Shown: positions 25,401 through 35,470, counted from the first letter of the stretch. The stretch is 64,000 nucleotides of DNA from Leptodactylus fallax (GCA_947044405.1 CAMRHE010000077.1:1612001-1676000); one strand, 5' to 3'. Made by a program: numbers and translations. The notes: generated from the letters alone by a model not told the origin.

Positions 25401-26821
25401 AGCTGGGATGCCAGCCTTGCCAACCTACTAGTATGAAGGATCTACAGGCCTAGCTGCAACATCTGTGGGCAAACATGCTGAAGGATACCATATGAAACCT
25501 GTGTGCAAACCCGTGAGACAATGGATGACGTGAATGTAGTGTCAAAGCATAACTAAACTTTCAAACAACTTTGGATTTTCAGGCAGAATTAATACATGTT
25601 GTAAAATGCTTTATTCAACTTTGGCTCTTATCTGTGAAATCTTAGGTTTCTTTATTGATAGCTATACACTACTTTCACTAGGTGTATGAGTATATGTATG
25701 TTCAGGCTCTTGTATAATACAGAGGAGCTAAGAAGGGGGGGGGGGAAGTCACTTTAAACATAAATACAGTATCTTGGGCATTATTGAACAGATTTTCATC
25801 TTTCATATGACACCACCTGGTGATAACTCTGGAAATAATATAAGTAGACTGCGAACATGGAGTTATATGAAAGGTGAGCATCTCATCTTTTATATGACAC
25901 CAAAAGCACTTTTCTAGGTTTAGCAATGCCTGAGATATATAACTGTTTGATGTTCCCCCGCTTCTCTGCCTTAAAGAGGACCTTTCACGTCCTCATGTAT
26001 ATGCTGTTTTACATACCGCTAGAAAGCTGACAGCGCGCTGAATTCAGCGTACTGCCGGCTTTCCCGGTATGTGCCCCGGGGCTGGAGATATCGGGGGTCT
26101 TAGTTTCACGGTTCACCGTCAGAAGGACGTTCCTGACAGTCTAGCTGAGCTGTGAGAAACGCCCTCCCTCACAGTACAGCGCTATGGAGGAGTACAGATA
26201 GAGAGGGAGCGTTCCTTACCGCTCAGTGATGACGCTGAGCTGTGAGGAACGCCCTCCAGTTCAAGTCTATAGAGGAATACTGTAAGGGTGGGCGTTCCTC
26301 ACAGAGCAGCTAGACTGTCAGGAACGCCCTTCTGACGGTGAACCGTGAAACTACGACCTCCGATATCTCCAGCCCCGGGGCACATACCGGGAAAGCCGGC
26401 AGTGTGCTGCATTCAGTGTGCTGTTGGCTTTCTAGCAGTATATAAAACCGCATATACATGAGGACGTGAAAGGTCTTCTTTAAACAAGAGCAGGACCCTC
26501 CAAGCTAGTGAGAGCAGTGTACAGATTTCAGCCATTAAAAGAGATATATGGCGAAAAAATGAAGAAATGCAGGAATTCAAAGAAAGGAACTAAAATCTGT
26601 TAATAAACTACATTACAAGAGTTATTAATGACACATCTAATGCCCGAAAAACGAAAGTTGCCCAAAAGCTTAGTTACGCTTTAAAACACCAAGCTAAACT
26701 ATGTCTTGTAGATCTGGCTTTTCAGATTTTCTGGGTTCAGATTTGCTTTAGTTATACAAGTAGGTTAGTTGAACATTTCACAGGAGACGTTCAGTACATA
26801 CCTTCCTGTCGATGCGTCCAT
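1347..26821 (-). CDS. als2: ALS2 (alsin), 5' half: 14 coding exons encoding residues 1-936
   Basis: Alsin is a guanine nucleotide exchange factor for Rab5 (and Rac1 signalling) acting on endosomes; loss in human causes juvenile ALS/primary lateral sclerosis. Here 14 minus-strand exons join with matching phase into 936 codons without a stop. They align by eye with human alsin from its first residue: a split RCC1-like domain (blades about 60-220 and 500-650, with a low-complexity linker about 260-450), the DH domain (about 677-880) and the start of the PH domain. Landmarks include [58 protein letters not shown] and [12 protein letters not shown]. All introns are GT-AG. The C-terminal half (rest of PH, MORN, VPS9; human protein 1657 residues) is outside the window, so this is a partial gene because of the window edge, not a broken one. 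A noncoding exon lies upstream at about 38.27 kb. Confidence 0.96.
1672..1846. mobile_element. Hairpin MITE, family A copy 1 (decayed)
   Basis: Palindromic element whose arms contain TGAGCCAAAGCCAGGAGTGG and its mirror, with the right end CAATGTGGGGCCTGG. Six further copies or partial copies occur in the window (13599, 41280, 45484, 50939, 51243, 58090). The left end is degraded here. Confidence 0.65.
2095..2405. mobile_element. TTAA hairpin MITE, family D fragment
   Basis: Shares CCCCCACCATTCCTGAGCAA and its mirror (TTGCTCAGGAGTAGTG) with the better-preserved copies at 6013-6398 and 45072-45482. Termini are eroded. No gene. Confidence 0.55.
2961..3301. repeat. Perfect 111-bp inverted repeat (foldback) with 119-bp spacer
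   Basis: 2961-3071 and 3191-3301 are exact reverse complements by reading. The spacer contains a second, imperfect inverted pair (AGCCAAGCCAATTTCAC against AGTGAATTGGCTGGCTT). A 20-bp direct repeat (2861-2880, 3173-3192) surrounds the left arm. The open frame 3085-3339 is a by-product of the hairpin. It may be a foldback MITE or a recent inverted duplication. Confidence 0.85.
3368..4953 (-). mobile_element. Decayed Tc1-like transposon with IR/DR ends
   Basis: The element is flanked by TA, starts CAGTCAATGAAAAAGTTTGG and ends with the inverted counterpart CCAAACTTTTCATATGACTG. Terminal inverted repeats extend about 190 bp. Inner direct-repeat sites (about 3555-3575 and 4742-4765, core GTGCAAAAGTATGGGCACC) give the IR/DR layout of Tc1 elements related to Sleeping Beauty. 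It sits in the ALS2 intron, 54 bp from exon 13, and is about 1.59 kb long. Confidence 0.9.
3775..4416 (-). pseudogene. Broken Tc1-type transposase
   Basis: Minus-strand frame with transposase similarity: [20 protein letters not shown] (second helix-turn-helix region), [20 protein letters not shown] with the first catalytic Asp, and [10 protein letters not shown] with the second. The central part shifts into another frame (about 3903-4184: [10 protein letters not shown]), and the region of the catalytic Glu is disrupted near 3790. The N-terminal third is missing or unreadable. It is a dead copy. Confidence 0.85.
5008..5139 (-). CDS. als2: ALS2 coding exon 13 (end of DH domain)
   Basis: 132 bp, residues 850-893: [41 protein letters not shown]. 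Acceptor gtgtatgtcag; donor ACG|gtatgt. It lies immediately beyond the right end of the decayed Tc1-like element (ends 4953). Confidence 0.96.
5397..6016. mobile_element. TTAA-flanked MITE, family E
   Basis: Begins TTAAAGGGAATGTGTCGCC and ends with the inverted GGTGACACATTGCCTTTAA, 620 bp. TTAA at both ends fits a TTAA-targeting (piggyBac-like) transposon. Its right TTAA (6013-6016) is also the left TTAA of the next MITE. No coding capacity. Confidence 0.75.
6013..6398. mobile_element. TTAA hairpin MITE, family D
   Basis: Starts TTAAATAGGACCTTTCACC and ends GTGAAACGTCCTCTTTAA. Inside is an imperfect palindrome with TCTCTAGCCCCCACCGTTCC. Related copies are at 25971, 45072 and 48379. Confidence 0.75.
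6399..8890 (+). mobile_element. Decayed LINE (CR1/L2-like) remains
   Basis: Plus-strand translations in several frames recall a LINE. About 6530-6830 resembles an esterase-type ORF1 segment (VHVGTNDKA-like, then [10 protein letters not shown]). About 8340-8620 resembles the C-terminal tail of a LINE ORF2 ([19 protein letters not shown], then ...[14 protein letters not shown] sequence). The 8650-8880 tail matches a 3' end pattern common in frog repeats. Many stops and frameshifts; interrupted by a foldback at 7585-7968. Clade assignment is from memory only. Confidence 0.5.
7585..7968. mobile_element. Foldback MITE inside the LINE remains
   Basis: The left arm (CACTGTTCCATTGTGCAGCC...) is mirrored by the right arm (...GGCTGCATAAAGGAACAGTG) over about 150 bp with mismatches. 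It is nested in the decayed LINE, so it inserted later. The minus-strand open frame 7784-8149 is not a gene. Confidence 0.6.
9165..9327 (-). CDS. als2: ALS2 coding exon 12 (DH domain)
   Basis: 163 bp, residues about 795-849: [44 protein letters not shown]. Acceptor tgtaattttag; donor GTG|gtatgt. The helix RLHxYAxLLLKLA is strongly conserved with human alsin. Confidence 0.96.
10470..10575. mobile_element. Small TAA-flanked hairpin MITE (family H)
   Basis: Starts GGGTAAGTTCACACGGCGG and ends GTGTGAGCTTACCC, flanked by TAA on both sides. Three-base TWA duplications are typical of PIF/Harbinger elements; the assignment is inference. Confidence 0.6.
10757..10822 (-). CDS. als2: ALS2 coding exon 11 (DH domain)
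   Basis: 66 bp, residues about 773-794: [20 protein letters not shown]. Acceptor gtttcag; donor GT|gtaagt. Only this frame joins the preceding and following exons without a stop. Confidence 0.93.
11012..11192 (-). CDS. als2: ALS2 coding exon 10 (DH domain)
   Basis: 181 bp, residues about 713-772: [54 protein letters not shown]. The donor is the less common GA|gtcagt; splicing to the next exon gives Asp where human has Glu. Acceptor cttgtttaag. Confidence 0.94.
11325..11624. mobile_element. Palindromic MITE, family H
   Basis: Begins GGGTGGGTTCACACTTGTGC and ends GCAAGTGTGAACCCACC. Long arms mirror each other around about 11470. Located in ALS2 intron just upstream of exon 10. Open frames here are hairpin artefacts. 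Confidence 0.75.
12270..12441 (-). CDS. als2: ALS2 coding exon 9 (start of DH domain)
   Basis: 172 bp, residues 656-712. The last propeller segment ([19 protein letters not shown]) runs into the start of the Dbl-homology domain: [18 protein letters not shown] and [15 protein letters not shown]. The DH domain is the catalytic-type exchange fold, although Rab5 activation in alsin is carried by the VPS9 domain beyond this window. Acceptor tcatttaag; donor G|gtaagt. Confidence 0.96.
13192..13368 (-). CDS. als2: ALS2 coding exon 8
   Basis: 177 bp, residues 597-655. It begins [20 protein letters not shown], a conserved RCC1 blade, then [10 protein letters not shown] and a divergent loop. Acceptor ttgcaatag; donor CAG|gtgagc. 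Phase 0 at both ends. Confidence 0.95.
13599..13808. mobile_element. Hairpin MITE, family A copy 2 (well preserved)
   Basis: AGGCTGAGGCCCCATGTTGC at the left is mirrored by GCAATGTGGGGCCTCAGCCT at the right, with near-complete pairing between. This is a good reference copy for the family. Confidence 0.8.
14424..14501 (-). CDS. als2: ALS2 coding exon 7
   Basis: 78 bp, residues 571-596: [14 protein letters not shown] followed by [10 protein letters not shown], the WGxNxxGQLGH half of the RCC1 blade begun in the preceding exon. Acceptor ttccag; donor AAG|gtataa. Phase 0 at both ends. Confidence 0.95.
15237..15333 (-). CDS. als2: ALS2 coding exon 6
   Basis: 97 bp, residues 538-570: [20 protein letters not shown] then [12 protein letters not shown], the AGxxHSxALT half of an RCC1 blade. 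Acceptor attatatag; donor CAG|gtaaca. It ends in phase 0. Confidence 0.95.
15447..15615 (-). CDS. als2: ALS2 coding exon 5
   Basis: 169 bp, residues 482-537: [25 protein letters not shown], then the RCC1 blade [20 protein letters not shown]. The propeller resumes here after the long linker. The acceptor is tttttatag and the donor AAG|gtaagt; phase matches both neighbours. Confidence 0.97.
16474..16822. mobile_element. Hairpin MITE, family B copy 1
   Basis: Left end ACTAAGGCCCCATGTGGCG, internal GCGG/CCGC motifs and a GGGATTCGCTAG-type segment on the minus strand, shared with copies at 49952, 50398, 53698, 54361, 55140, 55864 and 59154. The right end is more divergent. Confidence 0.65.
17233..17599 (-). 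CDS. als2: ALS2 coding exon 4
   Basis: 367 bp, residues 360-481. It holds one of the most conserved stretches of the linker: [44 protein letters not shown] and [17 protein letters not shown], then [16 protein letters not shown] sequence ([12 protein letters not shown] here). Acceptor aatctag after 17599; donor AAG|gtgagc. Such conservation in a linker suggests a binding or regulatory site, which is inference. Confidence 0.97.
17786..18102. mobile_element. Palindromic MITE, family H-like
   Basis: AAAGAGGAGTTCACACTA at left is mirrored by TAGTGTGAACTCCCCTTT at right. The arms share ATTAGTGTCAATGGGAAC and AATGTCCGTTGTTGTCAT type blocks with their mirrors. Confidence 0.75.
18103..19342. other. 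ALS2 intron, no gene seen
   Basis: No exon or clear element. The last part (about 18990-19295) ends in a TTTTTATGGGAAAGCCCCTTT pattern that resembles eroded MITE ends but could not be bounded. Confidence 0.5.
19343..20241 (-). CDS. als2: ALS2 coding exon 3 (large; RCC1 blades and linker)
   Basis: 899 bp, the largest exon, encoding residues 60-359. It carries two to three RCC1 blades ([61 protein letters not shown]) and then the [20 protein letters not shown] segment. The end is a fast-evolving Ser/Asp/Glu-rich linker that shows little similarity to human. The donor is AAG|gtgaga at 19343, so the open frame that runs past it to 19274 is intronic read-through. Confidence 0.97.
20437..20682. 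mobile_element. MITE, family C copy 1
   Basis: Begins TTAGGCCTCTTGCAGATGAC and ends GTCGTGTGCAACCGGCCTTA. Similar elements are at 44258, 44600 and 58834. Lies in ALS2 intron 2. Confidence 0.65.
20861..21018 (-). CDS. als2: ALS2 coding exon 2
   Basis: 158 bp between acceptor tttgtttcttag and donor gtaagt. It encodes about residues 7-59: an acidic/serine stretch, then [14 protein letters not shown] and [15 protein letters not shown], matching the first RCC1-like strand segment of alsin (human HIWQAGSFPITP, VLQAALGVKHGVLLT). Confidence 0.95.
21685..21903 (+). mobile_element. 5'-truncated L1-like retroposon with poly-A tail
   Basis: A 3' untranslated-type sequence with an AATAAA signal (about 21862) and a run of about 24 A. 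It is flanked by a 13-bp target-site duplication GACACAGCCTGTC (21672-21684 and 21904-21916). Duplication plus poly-A is the hallmark of target-primed reverse transcription. The pyrimidine-rich 5' part cannot be assigned further. Confidence 0.85.
22716..23574. mobile_element. TTAA-flanked MITE, family G, split by a palindromic MITE
   Basis: Left end TTAAAGAGTAACTAAACTTT, right end AACTTAGGCTTTAA. The relative at 25538-26684 shares internal sequence such as ATTAATGACA...CCC(G/A)AAAA. The element at 23107-23523 is inserted in it. Confidence 0.65.
23107..23523. mobile_element. 417-bp near-perfect palindromic MITE with TTA duplication (family H)
   Basis: GGGTGGGTTCACACCTGCGC is mirrored by GCGCAGGTGTGAACCCACCC, and the arms pair almost throughout to a centre near 23315. 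TTA flanks both sides (23104-23106, 23524-23526), consistent with a PIF/Harbinger-type TWA target. The high arm identity suggests recent activity or strong palindrome correction. Confidence 0.85.
23985..24190 (-). mobile_element. Fragment of the Penelope-like element family (3' end)
   Basis: Matches, in reverse orientation, the 3' end of the element at 42266-43800: TGTTAGCCATAGAAAGTAG, GATACCTTTTAGAGGC, TCGAGAG.TCTAGCTCTCTT (one base differs) and GACATGGATCTTCAAAAGGA. A heavily truncated copy with no coding part. Confidence 0.8.
25538..26684. mobile_element. MITE, family G, split by a family D palindrome
   Basis: Left end CAAAGCATAACTAAACTTTC, right end GCTTAGTTACGCTTTAA. The palindromic MITE at 25971-26483 is inserted inside. 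A second arrangement of the same kind is at 22716-23574. Confidence 0.6.
25971..26483. mobile_element. TTAA palindromic MITE, family D (513 bp)
   Basis: TTAAAGAGGACCTTTCACGT is mirrored by ACGTGAAAGGTCTTCTTTAA. The long arms share AGCCCCGGGGCACATACCGG and GATATCTCC-type blocks, and repeated GAGGAACGCCC motifs sit near the centre. A sister copy is at 48379-48977. Confidence 0.85.
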
Positions 26822-26875
26822 GGGTCAGCAGTATAAATCCATCACACTCTTACTTTTATAGAGGTCCTGATATTT
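26802..26875 (-). CDS. als2: ALS2 coding exon 1 (start-codon exon)
   Basis: The acceptor (ttttattcag) precedes 26875; the ATG is at 26821-26819 and the exon ends AG|gtatgt at 26802. Only 20 coding bases are present (MDASTG plus two bases), leaving phase 2, as expected from the short start exon of human ALS2 (MDSKKR...). The start was chosen because the next exon continues in frame into the conserved propeller sequence. Confidence 0.93.
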
Positions 26876-28405
26876 CTGAATAAAAGAGAACATAAACCAT
26901 TAGTAAACCCATTGCTCTGTAGAAATGACTGGGCAGTCTGTGTCCCATGACCCACTCACACAGTAAACAGCTGCCAGCTGCGTACACCCGCATGGAAAAA
27001 TTACTGGCAGCAGACCAGGTGATGTGAAGATACTGGATATCCACAGAACAGACATTGCTGGAAAGATCTGGTTGGTATCTCTATTAGGAGCCACTCAAAG
27101 AAGCAGGTAAGCGCAAAGGAGGGAAGTATTTGCTGAACAACATGTGAACCCCCTTTGGTGGTGAAATAATAATTAACTTTCCATATGCTGTGCCACGGGG
27201 CATATCAACAAACCGTGAACACAGTCAATTCTGACAGCTTGATGTCATTTGGTGATAACAAATCCAGACTCTGTGGCCAAAAACCACAACCTAAGGATCT
27301 GGCTGTGCCGATAAACTGATTTACACAGTTACATCACTGTTACAGGTCCTTATGGTCTTGTTTTCATAGTCTTTACATGTTCTAAAATACGGATCCATTA
27401 TAAAATATTATCAGCCGGTATTCTCTTCCTGAGGGCTCCAGAAATTGCTCAGTGTATACAGACTTCACATTTTCCCCTAATCCCTTTAATTAGATTAGGC
27501 CCCTGAAAAGACTGGTTCTAACCCTGGTGGACATGGAGTAACCCGTCACATAGTCAGTCTCTAATTCATGTGAATGAACACCAGTAGCAGATTATAATAT
27601 GGCCTCTTTGGGAGGCCACTTGGGGCCCAAGGCTCTAACCCAAATCTCTTACCAAATGTAATAAGTGTATGTCAATTACAAGTGCCTGAGGTGGCAGTAG
27701 AATTTTACATGTACCTGGAAATACACATATGGTTAAAGCCCCTCACTCCTGTACCCCCTGGCCATTAAAAATAAAATTGTCTCAAGCTACACTCATCTGA
27801 TCCCTGGATCTGGAAGCAAATATCGAAGGCTGTGCACTTCAGATAGCTGCCATCCCTCCCTAAAGATTTGCATGCTTGCAACTTGTAGACTCTTTAAGAT
27901 AAAGGAACAAGGACAATGAAATCAAACTGTCTGTTCCTTATCTTCTCCAACATCTAGCATAAGGAGAGAGTCAGGAAGCCCTGCACACAAACACTAGGTG
28001 GTCTCCGGTACTTCCAAAGGTTCAGCCAACATTAATTTAATGGCCAGCTTTAGTTTAGCTGTAACCTATGGCCATGCTGAATATTAACCAAACGTCCGTG
28101 TATGCAGCCCTCATGACCAGCTGTATACATAGATCTGAATGCTCCCAACACATCCAGGAGCTGCAAACATAGCACTGTAAAACAAACATAGCACAACGGC
28201 ACAATGGACTGTCTTAGGCCAAGTGAACATAAACATGAGGCAGGTGTTATACTAAGTACGTTTACTACAGTGTATAGCAGACAGATGACATACTCCCGGG
28301 GCTGGGTTTAAGGCAATGGAAAACAAGTGATAGATACAAGCGCAGTTGGTTAAAGGCAAGGGGGTTGCTAATGCCAATTTAGCTGCTAAAAAAGTGATTC
28401 TCTAA
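26876..28405. other. ALS2 intron 1, no gene seen
   Basis: Ordinary intronic sequence without exon-like conservation or clearly bounded repeats. Confidence 0.5.
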
Positions 28406-28805
28406 TTAAAGGGGTTTTCCAGACTAAAAAGACTGATGGCCTATCCTAAGGGTAGGTAATCAATGACAGAATAATGGGGTGTCCAACACCAGGCACCACC
28501 ACTGGTCAGCTGTTCTCAGCAGTTAATCTACAGCTAATGGAGCAGGAAGTAGAAAGCTCTGTTCTCTTTTTAGTGGCCAGATCAGGTACTGCAGATCAGC
28601 TCCCATTTATTTGAATGGGAACTAAGCTGCAGTGACTCAATTCCGCCACTACACAGAGAACAGCGCTGTTTGCTTCCCGCTCTATTCTCTGTGGATTAAA
28701 TGCTGAGAACATCTGATCAATGAGGGTGCTGGAAGTGTGTCCCCCACAGATTTGATATTAGTGACTTATCGCTAGGATAGGTTGTCAATATTTTTAGCTC
28801 TTTAA
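28406..28805. mobile_element. TTAA-flanked MITE-like repeat
   Basis: Starts TTAAAGGGGTTTTCCAGACT and ends at TTAA (28802-28805). Internal GGCCTATCCTAAGGGTAGG is mirrored by TATCGCTAGGATAGGTTG. Such units are common in frog genomes; the assignment is by pattern only. Confidence 0.55.
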
Positions 28806-29643
28806 TTTCTCCACCCAAACTGTAGCACCTTTTTAAATTCTTTATGATGCATCAGTCCTTTATTACTCCTCCTATACATTTATGTATATATCGACTACTG
28901 GGTGTTACAACTGCAGGTGTTTCCCTCTGAAGTCTGAAGCTTCATGCACATGACCAAGCGCACAGGGGGATCCGATTTTTTAACAGAATGTACTCAGATG
29001 ACATCCGTGTGCTTCCGTCCTCCACTGATTTCAGTGGGGGAACGTTCCATTCCAATTGGTTTTGACAGAGCAGGAAAGGACCTGCTCTATAAATATTGTA
29101 CCGGAACATGGGAACACCCCAAGGTCGTGTGCATACGGTCTGACAGTATCCAATCATATCTTGTAGTGCTCGACTATGTAAGGACACAGATCCCTGAAAA
29201 GGAGAATAGTAACAACCTGTAATAAAAATAAATATATAGAGGAATAGCACATAACAATGTCATAAGAAAGATGTTACAGAACTGTTATATTATTGGGCAT
29301 ACAGGTATTTACAAGAATGGATACGTCAGGAGAGGTGACAGATCCTCTTTAAGATGAGTTTCCATTTGTCTTTTGTGAATCAGTGCCTGCTGAGATAACA
29401 CTTTTTTCAATATGCAATTAGCTCTTTGGTGAAATGAGGATGTTGCCGCTTACCTCTTTGGAGCAATGGCTATGCCAAAAAGGCGACATCTCCGCTATGG
29501 AGGCAACGATTCACAAGCGGGAAAAAACAGTTTGATTCAGGTGACCTTAACCTATCTATCTGCAGGGATGGGTTTATATGCTGGGTTCTGGTGACTAGAC
29601 TCCCATTAATGAAAAGTAAAATGTAATAAAAAAAAACAAAAAA

Positions 29644-31428
<1,785 letters not shown>

Positions 31429-32375
31429 TATATATACACTAACATATAAAGTATAAGAATGTTAACCAGAGAAGGTCTAGCTCTTGGCTTGCAGCAGGTC
31501 AGATGACTAGTTTGCATTGCTCTTTGCTTGTAGCACTAATGTTTACTATCAGATCAATAATATCAGCAGCTGCAGAAAAGTCTGGTCACAGGATACATCT
31601 CTGCTGTATAGCCCAGCACTGCTGATCTATCCTATATACAGCCATAGAAGATGATAATGGGCAGTCCATACAATCCACACTGCTAACAATCCTATATACA
31701 GCTATAGTAGATGATAACAGACAGTATATACAATCCGCACTGCAAGCCAGCAAACCAAAGTATTTCTAGCAGTGAATGAAACAGACTACATGACAACAAA
31801 CACGTGTATGGCACAACATGTTCAGCTCCTGTTATGTACACAATCTCATTTCATTGTGTATCAATCAGAATCTTCAGTTCCAGATCCGGGCAGCGCACTC
31901 TAGTACATTAAACAATTGACACCAGATGGGAAGAGAGGTTTTTACGAAACCCCATTGTTTCCCCCGCTGCCACCCAACTGTTGCATAAGGACATGTTCAC
32001 ACACAGCTAAAATTTTCCACTGTGCAAAAGTCCTAAAATCAGCTTGTGTTCCATTTCAATGGTTGAATTCCAAAGCAGATAGGACATGCTGCAGATATGA
32101 AAAGCCTGCGCACGTTCACAAATTTGCATAATTTTTTTCTTAGTCCATTTAAACATAGTAAGTACAAAACAGTCGTTGCCCAGGACACCAATATATGCAC
32201 CTCTCTCCCACCACTGCTGTTTTTATTAAATGTCTGGTGAGAGCCCTCCTTTCTTTGCACAGATTTTTTTTTCTGCAGCTTCAGATAGGGTCTTTTAACA
32301 TCCCATGGGGGATCTAAGATGCTGTAAGTTTGGGTCATTAAACCAGAAGTCGGAACAGCAATTGCAGCCATAATA
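31429..32375. other. ALS2 intron 1, no gene seen
   Basis: Contains a short local duplication (CCTATATACAGC..AGATGATAA near 31632 and 31691) but no gene or bounded transposon. Confidence 0.5.
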
Positions 32376-32555
32376 CAGGGTGGGCCATAAGTATGGATAC
32401 ACCCAGATAAAATGGAAGTGGTTTCTGATATCACCTTACCATTTGTGGCATATTAGTACATGGGAGGGGGGAAATATGTAACACATCAAACACATGGAGA
32501 ATTGCACAAGAAAAACAATGGTATCTGGTTGTATCCTTACTTATGGCCCACACTG
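32376..32555. mobile_element. TA-flanked mariner/Tc1-type MITE (180 bp)
   Basis: Starts CAGGGTGGGCCATAAGTATG and ends TTACTTATGGCCCACACTG, with TA on each side. The inverted ends and TA target fit an internally deleted mariner-like element. No coding capacity. Confidence 0.8.
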
Positions 32556-32601
32556 TACATAATACGAATTCGGGACAGATTGCTGCTGTGTGTAAGAGGC
32601 T

Positions 32602-33026
32602 TTAAAGAGGTTGTCCAGCCTAATTTTTTTTTTTTTAAATTAAACCAGGGGGAGGCAAAAAAAAATTATTAAAAAAACCATACTCACCTGTCCCCGATAC
32701 TCCGGTGTCCTTCCAGTGCAGTCCTTTTGCCGGAGGTCCTCGACAGCTGAGACGTCTGTGTCCCTTACGCTGAGGCCACTGATTGGACTCAGCGGTCACT
32801 GAGGCCAATCAGCGGTCTAAGGAAAGGACCCGGGGACGTCACAGGCATAGATGTCCAATGTCCTTTGCTGATTAGCCTGAGCGGTCACGTGCGGCGGGGA
32901 CTTCCGCCGGAAGAAAACAACGGAACGGCAGGACCAAACCACCAGAAACAGGCGCGGATTTTTTATTTTTTTTTTCACCTTCCCTGGCCTAATTAAAAAA
33001 AAAAAAAATCGTGGACAACCCCTTAA
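32602..33026. mobile_element. TTAA-flanked MITE, family F copy 1
   Basis: Starts TTAAAGAGGTTGTCCAGCC and ends GTGGACAACCCCTTAA. Internal poly-T/poly-A and GGCCAATCAGCGG-type segments are shared with copies at 39192, 39533 and 48974. Confidence 0.75.
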
Positions 33027-33789
33027 AGAGTAAAACTACACAGTGCAGCTTGCTCGCTGCAGTGGCCAGTGGGTGCATGATTTTTCTGTCAATTACCTTC
33101 AAAATTATGCAGGCATGGTGCTGGCAGCAATATGACAAACTATTAGTTGGGAAATTTATCTAAAAGGGGTTTCCCAGTCACAGATTTAAGATAAATCTCA
33201 CATGATTCAACTTAGAACAAAAACTGCAACCCATAAGGCTAGGGCTACATGTTGATTTTGGTCATAAAATATAAGCAAACATGGCTGGATTTTGATAAGA
33301 AACAGTTGCAAAAAACCCTAAAATGCTAGATATTTGCTTCCAGGTGACACACAACTTTGCCAGCAGAGACTTAAAAAGACATAAAAGAGTGAATCCATCT
33401 GACCTGCCATTACCCCCAGAAGAAGCCTGAGCGGCAAAAAATGCGTTGGGGCAAATGCTATTGTGGTAAGGTACTGAATGTGGTGATATTATGCTTGGTG
33501 TATAATAGGTTAGAATATTGGATTTGCTTAACCATCATCTATGACGCCTGAGAATACTCGGTCTTTATATCTGACGTGACATTACCATGTTTAGCACAAC
33601 ATGTAATGAGCTTTGATGTCTAACACTAAACCTATATGAATTACCCGGTGTAATAATTTATCCTTTCCACATTTGCCTCCCCCTCTTTTCATGTATTTAT
33701 ATGTCTTTTATCATGTGAAATAAATATGTATTATTTTTACTTGTTTGTGGGACTTTGTTGTTGGTATAGTACAGCAGACCTCTATGTAA

Positions 33790-34049
33790 CGCTATGTTCA
33801 CACCTGCATCAGAGTGTCTGTTTTTCTATTGTCACAGGACTAGAACGGAAAAACAGTCCGTCTAATGATGACAGCAAGAGATCCCAAGGGACCCCATTGA
33901 CTATAATGGGACTGTCATGTGTCTATTATATTTTTTAACCAACATTGCCAGATGAGAATCGGCCTTGCGGGCCTTTTTCATCTAGGATTTCTGATGAATG
34001 CTACATCAGAGACTTCTAACGGAGACTCTGACACAGTGAATGTAGCCTT
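33790..34049. mobile_element. Palindromic MITE, family H-like
   Basis: CGCTATGTTCACACCTGCAT at left pairs loosely with ACACAGTGAATGTAGCC at right. Internal GATCCCAAGGGACCCCATTG and ACTATAATGGGACTG blocks recur in similar frog elements. Confidence 0.5.
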
Positions 34050-34083
34050 GTAAGAGACAGCCAATGTTGTCCTAAGCTTCATT

Positions 34084-35041
34084 TGTCTGTATAAATTGTT
34101 AATGTTGAATGTATTTCTGTGATTCTGTTCCTTTAAGACAGCAGCCATTGTAATTGTGACATGATGCTGGAGTGACTCCCCCCCCCTTTTATGTCAGCCT
34201 GCCTGTTCTGCAGACAGAGTGTGAGCAGAGAAGCAGGAAGTGACGAGACAGAGAGCAGCAGCCATCTTGGCAAGAGAGAAGACAGGTGTCTATGTTGTAT
34301 TGAACTGGTGTGGAGATTTTTCTGTACAGCTAAGCTGTATCTTGGTCCAGAGACAAACAGAGTGTAAAGAGACAACAGGACTAGTGAGTCCACGTGAAAG
34401 GAACTGTGCTCAGTGGCTGATCAGTGAGACTGACATTGTGACTGTGTATATGGATACCACATATAGAGACTCGCAGTGCTGTTGACGTACTGGACAGTAA
34501 CTGCTAAACCCCGGCTTACATCCCAGCTCAGTGTATGGATTCGGCAGGACTGTCAGTGTGCTGAGTGGAATCTGCTGTTGGATTACATTGCATTCATTGG
34601 GTTTCCCTGTTAAAGAGGACTTCATTTCTCCCAAGATCCTGATAACCGTGAGGGGAGGACGCTTCACTATAAAAGAAAGGAACGACTTTGGGCCCCACCG
34701 CGCGCTTCTACGGACTGTAAGCGGTCCACCTGGACCACTGGGGAAAAGGGGGTGCACCCAAATGTGATGTCAGGGTCAGTTAGGGATAGTTTTGAGTATA
34801 TTGTTCATTCAGTGTCCATACTGCAGAAGTGGACAGAGTAAAAGTAGAAACCATTGCAGAATTTGCCTTGAAATTGTTCATGCTATAGTGTATATTTTGC
34901 TTGTCTTTATCCCTGTCATTTTACCTTTAACTAGCCTTTATTAACTTTATAGTAAATATATTTTTTTTTTTCTTGAACTACCGCGTGTGCGTTCATTTCT
35001 GGTTGCGGAGTCCAAACCACCTGCCTTGCTCTCGGTTCACA
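34084..35041. other. Unassigned intronic block, possibly a solo LTR
   Basis: About 950 bp without palindromic structure, with a CTATAAAAG TATA-like motif at about 34666 and a final segment TAGTAAATATA plus T-run. It could be a solo LTR, but no clear target-site duplication or paired LTR was found. No reading frame of note. Confidence 0.25.
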
Positions 35042-35049
35042 GCCTAAGT

Positions 35050-35462
35050 CAGAGTTTTTCAACCTTTACAAACCAAGCACCCCTTGTGAACAAAAGTTCC
35101 AACTGAGTACCTCCAAAAGAAATTGTAGTGTCTGTCATGTAATAGATCCTGCTCCGATCTTAAGTGGTGTGCCAAGCAAATCATTTTACTTGTGGGGGCA
35201 CCTGTGGCAGACACACACTAAAAATCCTGAGGGTCTTTTAGCTTCCAACCAGCTTTTCACTCATCAGATTATAGATCATAAACTATTTGTCTATTCAGCA
35301 AACGCTACCCGCTGCTTAAGGTGGGTGAAGGGTTTGGGGGGCATTAGCACCAAAGGAACCTTAGAACCTGAGCACTCACTGTATCTGCCACTTCCAAAGC
35401 AGTGGTTCCCAGTCATGACGTGTACCCCCTGGGGTACATATATCACAGTTTGAGAACCACTG
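35050..35462. mobile_element. hAT nonautonomous element with perfect 8-bp duplication
   Basis: Left end CAGAGTTTTTCAACCTTT, right end AGTTTGAGAACCACTG. It is flanked by an exact 8-bp duplication GCCTAAGT (35042-35049 and 35463-35470), diagnostic of hAT insertion. 413 bp, no transposase. Confidence 0.88.
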
Positions 35463-35470
35463 GCCTAAGT

